NCBI GenBank assembly: GCA_029987315.1
Contig: DALTVZ010000069.1
Coordinates: 1 to 13,617 of the forward strand
Direction of reading: 5' to 3'
DNA length: 13,617 nt
Source: Methanocorpusculum sp.
Lineage (GTDB): Archaea > Halobacteriota > Methanomicrobia > Methanomicrobiales > Methanocorpusculaceae
Shown: in pieces, positions 6,694-13,095 of the stretch
Layout: every line of letters begins with the position of its first letter
Position numbering within the stretch: position 1 is the stretch's first letter
Program-made: the position numbers and the translations under genes
Notes under the pieces: model-generated
The model's database searches: none
Told to the model about the DNA's origin: nothing
What the model saw: the letters and a program-made list of their open reading frames with translations, nothing else

Positions 6694-8097
6694 ATGTGCG
6701 GCATCACAGGAATTACCGATATATCGGATGTATCGGGATCATTGTACTTGGCATTATATGCACTCCAACACCGAGGCCAGGAGAGTGCAGGTATCTATAC
6801 GTATGATGGTGAAACCGTACACAAACGCAAAGGATATGGACTGGTATGTGAGGTTTTTAAAGGATCTATTCTGGAAAGCCTGACCGGAAATACAGGGATC
6901 GGTCATGTACGGTATCCAACGACCGGCGGTTCTAAGCCGGAAAACATTCAACCATTCCATTTTATGTTTCGCGGCCATTCGCTGTCGATCGTCCACAACG
7001 GGAATCTGATAAATACGGATGCACTCAGATATGAGTACGAAGGCCACGGTCATATTTTTTCCACGACGTCGGATACTGAGGTCATCGCAGCGATCCTGGC
7101 AAACGAGATCATTCATGATCATACGCCCGACGAAGCCATTAGTTACTGTATGCGGATGATCAGCGGATCCTATGCCGTGATCTTTATGCTGGATGGAACA
7201 TTGTACGCGTTTCGTGACCCGCTTGGAATAAAACCGCTTTGTCTTGGAAAGACCGAAACAGGCGGACACGCCTTGGTCTCCGAGAGTGTCGCACTGGACG
7301 CGATCGGCGCAGAGTTCGTCCGAGACATCGCTCCCGGAGAGAGTGTTAGGCTACAAAACGGGGAGGTGTTTTCCAGGATGATGATGAAGGCAAAATCATA
7401 CGCACACTGTGTGTTTGAGTACATCTACTTTGCAAGGGCCGACGCGATAATCGACGGAATATCGGTCTACGATGTGCGGCGAAAGACCGGGGCACTGCTC
7501 GCAAAAGAAGCCCCGGCAAATGCTGATATCATTTCCCCGGTCCCAGATTCAGGCACTGCGGCGGCGACAGGATTTTCCCGCGAATCAGGAATACCATTCC
7601 GCGAAGCACTCATCAAAAACCGATACACTGGACGAACATTCATCATGCCGACACAGCAGAAACGTGAGACCGCTGTCAGAATGAAATTGAATCCGGTCCG
7701 AGGCCATATAAAAGATAAATCCGTGGTTCTTGTTGATGACAGTATCGTCAGAGGGACTACCTCGAAGAAGATCCTGTCATTAGTGCGTGAATTTGGTGCG
7801 AAAGAGATCCACCTTCGAATCGCATCCCCTCAGATTATCGCACCCTGTTATCTTGGAACAGACTTTCCCACACGAAATGAACTGATCGGCGCAACAAAAT
7901 CCGTCGCCGAAGTGGGAAAGGAGATCAAGGCAACCAGTCTCGCCCACATCTCGCTTGAGGGACTTATCGAGGCGATCGGTATTCCGCGAAAAAATCTCTG
8001 CCTTGGATGCCTTACCGGAAAATATCCGCTAGCAATACCATGCGAGAAGGAAGACCCTCACCACGTCGAGATGGTAGATTCATACTCCTGCCCATAA
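6694..8097 (+). CDS. purF: Amidophosphoribosyltransferase (glutamine PRPP amidotransferase)
   Basis: Catalyses the first committed step of purine synthesis: PRPP plus glutamine gives 5-phosphoribosylamine. The 467-residue protein begins MCGITGI, so removal of Met exposes Cys2, the N-terminal nucleophile of the glutaminase (Ntn) domain; no propeptide is present, unlike the Bacillus enzyme. Further glutaminase motifs are GIGHVRYPTTGG (68-79), VHNGNL (100-105) and TTSDTEV (124-130). The phosphoribosyltransferase domain shows the PRPP loop VVLVDDSIVRGTT (344-356) and PDSGTAAATG (284-293). Cys239, Cys385, Cys436 and Cys439 (NLCLGCLTGKYP) match the four [4Fe-4S] ligands of the Bacillus-type enzyme. 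The frame stays open upstream to a GTG at 6589 inside pdaD, but that start would bury the catalytic Cys and is rejected. A T-run terminator follows. Confidence 0.97.
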   Translation: MCGITGITDISDVSGSLYLALYALQHRGQESAGIYTYDGETVHKRKGYGLVCEVFKGSILESLTGNTGIGHVRYPTTGGSKPENIQPFHFMFRGHSLSIVHNGNLINTDALRYEYEGHGHIFSTTSDTEVIAAILANEIIHDHTPDEAISYCMRMISGSYAVIFMLDGTLYAFRDPLGIKPLCLGKTETGGHALVSESVALDAIGAEFVRDIAPGESVRLQNGEVFSRMMMKAKSYAHCVFEYIYFARADAIIDGISVYDVRRKTGALLAKEAPANADIISPVPDSGTAAATGFSRESGIPFREALIKNRYTGRTFIMPTQQKRETAVRMKLNPVRGHIKDKSVVLVDDSIVRGTTSKKILSLVREFGAKEIHLRIASPQIIAPCYLGTDFPTRNELIGATKSVAEVGKEIKATSLAHISLEGLIEAIGIPRKNLCLGCLTGKYPLAIPCEKEDPHHVEMVDSYSCP

Positions 8098-8118
8098 ATT
8101 GAGATAGGATCAAAGCAC

Positions 8119-8126
8119 TTTTTTTT
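8119..8126 (+). terminator. purF: T8 terminator of purF
   Basis: A run of eight T begins 21 nt after the purF stop, with no stem before it. Archaeal RNA polymerase can terminate at T-runs without a hairpin, and the position fits. Confidence 0.55.
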
Positions 8127-8133
8127 ATGAGAA

Positions 8134-8159
8134 CCTGCATGCACGAAAATGCATACAGG
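8134..8159. repeat. Imperfect inverted repeat after purF
   Basis: CCTG-C-ATGCA (8134-8143) pairs with TGCAT-A-CAGG (8150-8159): nine pairs around one mismatch, with loop CGAAAA. It lies just past the purF T-run, so it is probably not part of that terminator. It begins the gene-free stretch 8098-8572. Confidence 0.5.
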
Positions 8160-8201
8160 AAACTTCGGTAAAAACAGTAATAACAGGTTTGCTGTTTGAT
8201 G

Positions 8202-8233
8202 GTTTTTCCACTTCCGGCAAAGAAGGGAAAAAC
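8202..8233. repeat. Strong 12-bp inverted repeat with one bulge
   Basis: GTTTTTCC-A-CTTC (8202-8214) pairs with GAAGGGAAAAAC (8222-8233): twelve pairs, one bulged A and a 7-nt loop. No T-run follows on either strand, so it does not look like a terminator. A small open frame over it (ATG 8199, ~60 codons) has no Shine-Dalgarno and no recognisable protein, so I read this as non-coding. Confidence 0.5.
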
Positions 8234-8313
8234 ACAAGGTAATATTTGGAGAGGTTTTAAGAGAGTGGTACGTGTCATTAACCTAATTATTTTTATTGAA
8301 CAGACCCGAAAAC

Positions 8314-8328
8314 GGTTTGGTGGTGTGG
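8314..8328 (+). other. Two-tier G-quadruplex-like motif in a G/T-rich segment
   Basis: Four GG pairs at 8314, 8319, 8322 and 8327 are separated by 3, 1 and 3 bases, within a G/T-rich segment (about 8314-8383) that contrasts with the A/T-rich flanks. Two-tier quadruplexes are weak, and chance is possible. Confidence 0.3.
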
Positions 8329-8350
8329 TGTGTTTTGTGAGGTGTATATT

Positions 8351-8399
8351 CTGTGGGAAAGTCAGTGTTTGTGGTGTGTGATTGACTTCCCTAAGACAG
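8351..8399. repeat. Long imperfect hairpin in the gene-free region
   Basis: GGGAA-A-GTCA (8355-8364) pairs with TGACTTCCC (8383-8391), leaving one bulged A. CTGT (8351-8354) can pair with ACAG (8396-8399) after a TAAG bulge, for thirteen pairs in all. The 18-nt loop is G/T-rich. It may belong to a structured RNA. Confidence 0.4.
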
Positions 8400-8427
8400 A
8401 ACTGATGTTTGTTCACGGATCTGTTTG

Positions 8428-8454
8428 CCGCTTGTGCTCTTCTCACAAGCTGCT
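8428..8454. repeat. Hairpin upstream of the PAS-regulator promoter
   Basis: GCTTGTG (8431-8437) and CACAAGC (8445-8451) form a perfect 7-bp stem with a CTCTTCT loop, extended by two outer G-C pairs after a mismatch. It ends 13 nt before the AT-only promoter stretch, a position suited to an activator site or to the 3' end of an upstream transcript. Confidence 0.45.
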
Positions 8455-8467
8455 ACAATACTATTCG

Positions 8468-8489
8468 TATTTATTATATTTAAATATAT
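8468..8489 (+). promoter_or_regulatory. AT-only promoter element of the PAS regulator
   Basis: Twenty-two consecutive A/T bases include TTTAAATATAT, a strong archaeal TATA element (core ~8479-8486). Transcription would be expected to start near 8508-8513, giving a leader of about 60 nt before the ATG at 8573. Confidence 0.55.
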
Positions 8490-8494
8490 CCCTC

Positions 8495-8520
8495 AACGCA
8501 CGGCATTGATGTTGTGCGTT
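8495..8520 (+). promoter_or_regulatory. Dyad overlapping the predicted transcription start of the PAS regulator
   Basis: AACGCAC (8495-8501) and GTGCGTT (8514-8520) are perfect 7-bp inverted arms. If transcribed, three more inner pairs (two G-U) extend the stem to ten with loop ATTGAT. The dyad is centred at 8507, just past the TATA element, where bound protein would block polymerase. The downstream product carries an HTH, so autoregulation is plausible but unproven. Confidence 0.45.
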
Positions 8521-8553
8521 AAGGCAAGGCATCGTGGAAAGCATTATTATTTC

Positions 8554-8559
8554 AGGAGG
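8554..8559 (+). promoter_or_regulatory. Perfect AGGAGG Shine-Dalgarno with long spacing
   Basis: AGGAGG lies 13 nt before the ATG at 8573, longer than the 8 nt seen before two other genes here. No in-frame start lies closer, because a TAA at 8564-8566 blocks the frame, so 8573 is the first possible start. Confidence 0.6.
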
Positions 8560-8572
8560 CAAATAAAGAGTA

Positions 8573-10723
8573 ATGGTAGAGCTGACAGGCGATTTTTCCG
8601 AAATTCTTACACTTTTACGAGAGAATCCCCGTGGAATGTCGGTCACAGAGATCGCAGACGGCATGCACCTTAACCGAAACACCTTGGCGCGATATATGGA
8701 TAGCCTTCTGGTGTCCGGACAGGTTGAGATGCGCACGTTTGGAAAGGCCAAGGTTTTTTTCATTTCAAAACGCGTGCCCGTGTCAGCGATGCTCAATCTC
8801 TCATCCGAGATGGTGCTCCTCATCGACGCGGATCTGAAGGTCATCCAGGCAAACGAGACGCTGTTATCTTTTATTTTGGCAGAAACCGATGACATCATCG
8901 GTAAATACATATATGACAGTGCATGCAAGATCTTCTGCAATGATATCCTGACCGATCAGATCCGGGCAGCGCTTCGCGGCGATATGGTCAGAAGCGAACT
9001 GCGCCTGATGAAAAACGGGACCGATTGTTTCCTTGATCAGCGGATCTATCCTATGGTCCTTTCCGATGGAAGACCAGGCGTCACGATCGTCTGGGACGAT
9101 ATAACGGAAAACGTGAACTCAGAGGCCGCGCTCGAACAAAGCGAGTCGATGTTTCGGCGCCTCGTCGAAACGATCCATGATGTCATCTGGTCAATGGATG
9201 AAACATTTGGGATCCAGTACATCAGCCCCCAGATCACAAGCGTGACAGGGTACCTGCCGGAGGAACTCACAGGACGGAAATTATCAGCCTTCATGCCAAG
9301 CGGGGCGGCTGCCCGTTTTGATTGGGAACTCGTCTCGAAGGTCTCGCAGGAAAAAGGATTCGTGCTCACGGAATTTCCCTTCATCTGTAAAGACGGCAAA
9401 AAAATATACTGCGAATTTTCAGGATCCCCCATCCTTCTTGAAGAGGGTGAGTCGATCTTCCTTGGATACAACGGAGCTCTTCGGGACGTTACTGACCGAA
9501 GAGACGCAGAGCTTGGAGCAAAACGGTGGAAGAGATTTCTTGACTCCGTGATGAACAACATTCCTGCCATCATCACCGTGATCGACATGGAGTCGCGGGA
9601 ATACTATTATGTCAACAAATCTGCTGAAAAGTTCCTGCAGAAAACCAGGGCTGAACTTTTCCAGATGACCTCAAAAGACATCTTGGAAAAAATCGGTTCT
9701 GTCCGACTGACCGAAGCACATGACACCGTGGCTTTGACAAAAAAAGAGGTACGGGTCACCGAAGACAAAATCGTGGTAAACGGTGAGACCAGATATATAT
9801 CAGCTCGCGTCATCCCCATGAAACTCGCGGTCGATCGTCAGTATCTGTTAACAATCGTGAGTGATATCACAGAAGATGAGGCAGATCGGCAGCGACAGAT
9901 GATGAGTCGTGAACTGGCTTTCATCCTTGAAGGAGTTTCGACAACACATGATATGTGGGATCCCCTTCTTGAAATGCTCCCAAAGATCTCCGGATTTGAA
10001 TCGGTCGCGATCTATCAGAAGAGCGTCTTTGATGATTATGTACTGTTTCGAGCCAAAGACGGGCGATATATGCCGGCGATCCATACCAACTCGATGATTC
10101 ACCGGATCATTCGAAAAGGAGAGCCGGTCATCTTTGACAAATATCGGATGACGCTTTTACCGGAAAACACCGATCCCCCGATGGATCAGGCGAAATCTCT
10201 GGTATTTATGCCGGTCATATTTGAGGGGCAAGCAGTTGCCTGCGTGATTCTTGGATCAAAAACAGCACTATCTCCTGATACAGTTCGAAGAACTTTGCTG
10301 TTATCGACGGCATTCCAGATAAGTACCGTTGCGTCCAGATGCCTTGTCCAGGAAAAACTTCAGCGGGAACGTGATCGGACAAGAAGTTATCTTGATGTGG
10401 CAGGAGTCCTGCTTGTAGTGATGAACCGGGAAGGAGAGGTCGAGATGCTGAACCGATACGGGGCAAAGATCCTGGGATATAGCGAGGCAGAGATGATAGG
10501 GAAAAATTGGTTCACCAGCGTGATCCCGGAAAAAGTCAGACAGAAAAGGATGGAAGGATTCCAGAAGATCATTGCTGGACACAACCACACAGAGGACCGT
10601 TCATACGAGGGAGTTGTTCGCTGTAAAGACGGGACGGAAAAAATCCTTAGATGGAGAAATACCCCGCTTCGTGAAGAGTGCGGGAGTATCTCCGGAGTTG
10701 TATCATCCGGAGAAGTAGTTTAA
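8573..10723 (+). CDS. HTH-PAS-PAS-PAS-GAF-PAS sensory regulator without kinase domain
   Basis: This 716-residue soluble signalling protein has no membrane segment. Residues 8-66 form a winged helix-turn-helix (MSVTEIADGMHLNRNTLARY, 22-41). PAS-like domains follow at about 70-182 (ending VWDDITEN), 190-312 (GYLPEELTGRK; ending LRDVTDRRDAE) and 318-437 (ending IVSDITEDEAD). Residues ~445-593 resemble a GAF domain (MLPKISGFESVAIY). A last PAS covers 602-716 (ILGYSEAEMIGKNW; RCKDGTEKILRWRNTPL). There is no HisKA, HATPase or receiver domain, so it is probably a one-component DNA-binding sensor, a layout common in Methanomicrobiales. The ligand is unknown. The protein stops at SSGEVV, exactly where related PAS domains read 'GEDIT', so the final strand or helix is cut short. 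Its stop overlaps the opposing thiC stop. It has its own promoter, dyad and SD upstream. Confidence 0.92.
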   Translation: MVELTGDFSEILTLLRENPRGMSVTEIADGMHLNRNTLARYMDSLLVSGQVEMRTFGKAKVFFISKRVPVSAMLNLSSEMVLLIDADLKVIQANETLLSFILAETDDIIGKYIYDSACKIFCNDILTDQIRAALRGDMVRSELRLMKNGTDCFLDQRIYPMVLSDGRPGVTIVWDDITENVNSEAALEQSESMFRRLVETIHDVIWSMDETFGIQYISPQITSVTGYLPEELTGRKLSAFMPSGAAARFDWELVSKVSQEKGFVLTEFPFICKDGKKIYCEFSGSPILLEEGESIFLGYNGALRDVTDRRDAELGAKRWKRFLDSVMNNIPAIITVIDMESREYYYVNKSAEKFLQKTRAELFQMTSKDILEKIGSVRLTEAHDTVALTKKEVRVTEDKIVVNGETRYISARVIPMKLAVDRQYLLTIVSDITEDEADRQRQMMSRELAFILEGVSTTHDMWDPLLEMLPKISGFESVAIYQKSVFDDYVLFRAKDGRYMPAIHTNSMIHRIIRKGEPVIFDKYRMTLLPENTDPPMDQAKSLVFMPVIFEGQAVACVILGSKTALSPDTVRRTLLLSTAFQISTVASRCLVQEKLQRERDRTRSYLDVAGVLLVVMNREGEVEMLNRYGAKILGYSEAEMIGKNWFTSVIPEKVRQKRMEGFQKIIAGHNHTEDRSYEGVVRCKDGTEKILRWRNTPLREECGSISGVVSSGEVV

Positions 10724-10733
10724 ATCTTTTTTT
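10689..10733 (+). terminator. Terminator-like hairpin inside the 3' end of the PAS gene plus T7
   Basis: TCTCCGGA (10689-10696) and TCCGGAGA (10706-10713) form a perfect 8-bp stem with a 9-nt loop, followed 13 nt later by seven T (10727-10733). The stem lies in the last codons of the PAS gene, and the T-run lies in the Lys-Lys codons of the opposing thiC gene, so the terminator is entirely embedded in coding sequence. Confidence 0.5.
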
Positions 10734-11985
10734 CGAGAGCTTTCTCGACGATCTTTATCGCACAAAGATCCCCGCACATCGAACAGGTCTCGCATGCCCC
10801 ATCACGATCGTGGATCTTTTTTGCATGCTCGCCATAGAGGGAAAGATCATATTGAGCCTCCCAGTCGAGATTTCTGCGTGCCTCGGCCATTTTCATCTGG
10901 CGTGGAAGTTCTGCCTCCCTTCGGCGGGAAAGATCGCCGACATGAGCCGAGATCTTACAGACCCGGGTCCCCTCGATGATGTCATCGACATTCGGGAGAG
11001 CAAGGTGCTCGGATGGTGAGACCATACACAGGAAATCCGCCCCGGCACAAGCCGCGGCGGCTCCCCCTATCGCCGCCGTGATATGATCATATCCGGGAGC
11101 GATATCCGTCACAAGTGGGCCTAAAAGATACAGAGGCGCAAAGCCCGTGATCTCCTTGATCATCTTCACATTGTACGAGATCTCGTTATAGTCCATATGA
11201 CCCGGACCCTCGATCATCCTCTGAACACCTTTGTCATGGGCACGCCTCGCAAGTTTTCCAAGCGTCAGATACTCCTGAGACTTGGCAAGCTTTGTTGAGT
11301 CAACATAAGCACCCGGGCGCATTCCGTCGCCAAGCGAGAGCGTTATCTCGTATTCATCAAGGATCTCAAGAAGGTAATCATATTCTTTATAGAGCGGGTT
11401 CTCCTCACCGCTTGAAAGCATCATTGCCGTGTGAAATGAACCGCCGCGTGAAACAACACCCATGACCCGTGGGTCAAGAGTGAGCGTCTCCAGCACATCC
11501 AGATTGACCCCGCAGTGCAGCGTCATGAAATCAACGCCCTGTTTTGCCTGGTCGAGGATAACGGAGAACAGAATGTCGGCGGTCAAGTCGACCACATTTC
11601 CGGCACGGCGAACCGCTTCGTAGATCGGGACGGTCCCAACCGGGATCGGGAGTTTCAAGATCTCTTTTCTCATTGCCGGAAGATCTCCGCCGGTGGAAAG
11701 ATCCATAATCGCATCTGCTCCGTTGTCGATAGCTGCTTGTGCTTTCTCCATCTCTTTTACCGAATTGCAGGTAACGCCGGATGTTCCGATATTCACATTG
11801 ATCTTAACGGTCGTTCCCTCGCCGATCGCACAGGGCCTATATTCACGCGCCTCGTTTTTCAGAAGAATGGTCCGGCCTGCTATGATATTTCTGGAAAGAG
11901 CCTCAGGCGTTGTTCCCTCATATTTTGCAGCCTCGACAACTCCGGACAAATCTCCGTGAAGGCAGTTTTCGATGATGGAGTGCAT
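10720..11985 (-). CDS. thiC: Phosphomethylpyrimidine synthase ThiC (short archaeal form)
   Basis: This radical-SAM enzyme rearranges the purine intermediate AIR into hydroxymethylpyrimidine phosphate for thiamin synthesis. At 421 residues it is the short form lacking the N-terminal extension of ~600-residue bacterial ThiC. Conserved stretches include NVNIGTSG (63-70), GADAIMDLSTGGDL (89-102), HCGVN (157-161), VVSRGGSF (177-184), LGDGMRPG (218-225), IEGPGHM (258-264) and GPLVTDIAPGYDHI (289-302). The C-terminal cluster segment CETCSMCGDLC has Cys398, 401, 404 and 408; the last three give C-x2-C-x3-C, one residue tighter than the C-x2-C-x4-C of the E. coli enzyme, with an extra Cys just before. 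ATG at 11985 is the first good start; no Shine-Dalgarno is visible. No TPP riboswitch (THI box) is apparent in the 80-nt leader region. It diverges from the MBL gene. Confidence 0.97.
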   Translation of the reverse strand: MHSIIENCLHGDLSGVVEAAKYEGTTPEALSRNIIAGRTILLKNEAREYRPCAIGEGTTVKINVNIGTSGVTCNSVKEMEKAQAAIDNGADAIMDLSTGGDLPAMRKEILKLPIPVGTVPIYEAVRRAGNVVDLTADILFSVILDQAKQGVDFMTLHCGVNLDVLETLTLDPRVMGVVSRGGSFHTAMMLSSGEENPLYKEYDYLLEILDEYEITLSLGDGMRPGAYVDSTKLAKSQEYLTLGKLARRAHDKGVQRMIEGPGHMDYNEISYNVKMIKEITGFAPLYLLGPLVTDIAPGYDHITAAIGGAAAACAGADFLCMVSPSEHLALPNVDDIIEGTRVCKISAHVGDLSRRREAELPRQMKMAEARRNLDWEAQYDLSLYGEHAKKIHDRDGACETCSMCGDLCAIKIVEKALEKKI

Positions 11986-12013
11986 ATGTATGTAGGTATT
12001 TGTTTTTCACCTG

Positions 12014-12043
12014 CATTATAGGTTATACAAAGAAAGTTAAACC
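12014..12043. promoter_or_regulatory. Shared divergent promoter region between thiC and the MBL gene
   Basis: The 80-nt gap between the thiC ATG (11985) and the MBL ATG (12066) has its only TATA-like sequences at its centre: CATTATAGG (12014-12022) and GGTTATACAAA (12021-12031), which reads TTTGTATAACC on the other strand. The centre is ~40 nt from each start, so each mRNA would have a short leader of ~10-15 nt. Transcription of the two genes may interfere or be jointly controlled. No Shine-Dalgarno is visible for either gene. Confidence 0.45.
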
Positions 12044-12065
12044 TGAGTAGCGAAGATATCTGAGT

Positions 12066-12668
12066 ATGAGCAAGTCAATTATCTGGCTTTCGGGGAGCGG
12101 GTGGAGAGCAAACTCCTATATTGCCGGGAATATTCTGTTTGATGCAGGAATATCAGTGGACGCGGTGTATCCGTACAAAGATCAGATAGACACGATTGTT
12201 TTGACACACGGACACTTCGATCACACGGCAAATCTTGCCAAACTTGCAGAGCTCTGCAATGCAAAGGTCATGATCGGGGAGTATGAACTACCGTTTTTAA
12301 CGGATGCAAGTCTCTGTCTGTCGAACCAGTTCGGAGAGCGGCCGCCAAACTATCCGGCAGAGATCCTAAAAGACGGAGATAAGATCGGTGAGTTCACGGT
12401 CTATCACACCCCTGGACATACACAAGGAGGTATCTGCCTTTTTAGAGAATCGGACGGGGCGCTCATCGCAGGAGACACGATCTTTCCAAACGGTTCGTTT
12501 GGACGATATGATCTGCCGACGGGAAACCATACACAACTGATCGCCTCGATAAACCGAATTGCAGAACTTCCAGTACAATCACTTTGGTGCGGGCATGAGA
12601 TGCCTGTCGTTAAAGAGGCAAAACGCCATGTTCTTTTGTCAAAACACGATGTCGTAAGATATGGATAA
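12066..12668 (+). CDS. Metallo-beta-lactamase-fold hydrolase (glyoxalase II-like)
   Basis: This 200-residue soluble hydrolase has the complete metal-binding set of the MBL fold. The signature THGHFDH gives His48, His50, Asp52 and His53; His118 is in TPGHTQGG, Asp137 in AGDTIF and His177 in CGHEMP. These bind two metal ions, usually zinc or iron. GNILFDAG (21-28) is the usual first beta-hairpin region. The length and order match small glyoxalase II-like thioesterases of archaea, but the true substrate is unknown and no glutathione-binding residues can be claimed. The ATG at 12066 lacks an SD. Its last 8 nt overlap the start of the DUF123 gene, so the two are co-transcribed and probably translationally coupled. 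Confidence 0.93.
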   Translation: MSKSIIWLSGSGWRANSYIAGNILFDAGISVDAVYPYKDQIDTIVLTHGHFDHTANLAKLAELCNAKVMIGEYELPFLTDASLCLSNQFGERPPNYPAEILKDGDKIGEFTVYHTPGHTQGGICLFRESDGALIAGDTIFPNGSFGRYDLPTGNHTQLIASINRIAELPVQSLWCGHEMPVVKEAKRHVLLSKHDVVRYG

Positions 12669-13095
12669 AGGCGTTTATTGCCTGATCCTCGCCTGTGGAC
12701 AGCCATGCACGATCACGATCGGCGCCCGTGGACCCACGGAATTCAAAAAAGGCTGGTATCTGTATGCGGGTTCGGCTCTCGGCTCAGGCGGACTTTCGCG
12801 GGTCACACAGCATATCAGATTTTTTCATGAACAGTACCGAAAACCACAATGGCACATCGATTATCTCATGGCCGCCGATGAGATCACGCTAACGGGTGTG
12901 GTCTGTGCAAAAACAGAAGAAAGGCTGGAATGCGTTCTTGCAAAAAATATCGGAGGCAGCAGCGTGGAAAAATTTGGATGTTCGGATTGTCTTTGCCGTT
13001 CGCATCTATTCTATAGAGATGATGATTGTATCTTAGAGGTCAGTCAAGCTTTTGAAAAAACAGGGCTTCAGCCCAAGATTCATCTGATCCGATAG
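12661..13095 (+). CDS. DUF123 / GIY-YIG-like protein (COG1833, Uri superfamily)
   Basis: This 144-residue stand-alone DUF123 protein has a divergent GIY-YIG nuclease-like fold. The 'GIY' strand is GVY (4-6) and the 'YIG' strand is YLYAGSA (33-39), followed by GSGGL, Arg47 and His51. WHIDYL (64-69), Glu90 in RLEC, and a Cys/His cluster GCSDCLCRSHLFY (Cys107, Cys110, Cys112, His115) are the family's signature and might bind metal. The nuclease activity is inferred from fold class only; in some bacteria the domain is joined to endonuclease III, suggesting a DNA repair link. The ATG at 12661 lies inside the end of the MBL gene (8-nt overlap) with no SD of its own, pointing to translational coupling. 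Its 3' end overlaps the opposing TetR gene by 16 nt. Confidence 0.9.
   Translation: MDKGVYCLILACGQPCTITIGARGPTEFKKGWYLYAGSALGSGGLSRVTQHIRFFHEQYRKPQWHIDYLMAADEITLTGVVCAKTEERLECVLAKNIGGSSVEKFGCSDCLCRSHLFYRDDDCILEVSQAFEKTGLQPKIHLIR

Noticed and set aside
8199..8381. Small plus-strand frame in the gene-free region (~60 codons)
   Set aside because: No Shine-Dalgarno, no known motif, and it covers strong inverted repeats; non-coding structure is the better explanation.
8012..8446. 144-codon minus-strand frame spanning the purF end and the gene-free region
   Set aside because: It starts within inverted repeats, overlaps purF, has low-complexity basic content and lacks a recognisable family.
8098..8572. 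tRNA gene or CRISPR array in the gene-free region
   Set aside because: No T-loop consensus or cloverleaf was found, and no direct repeat recurs at regular spacing; only inverted repeats are present.
11986..12065. TPP riboswitch before thiC
   Set aside because: The region is only 80 nt, is shared with a divergent promoter, and shows no THI-box-like conserved stems.
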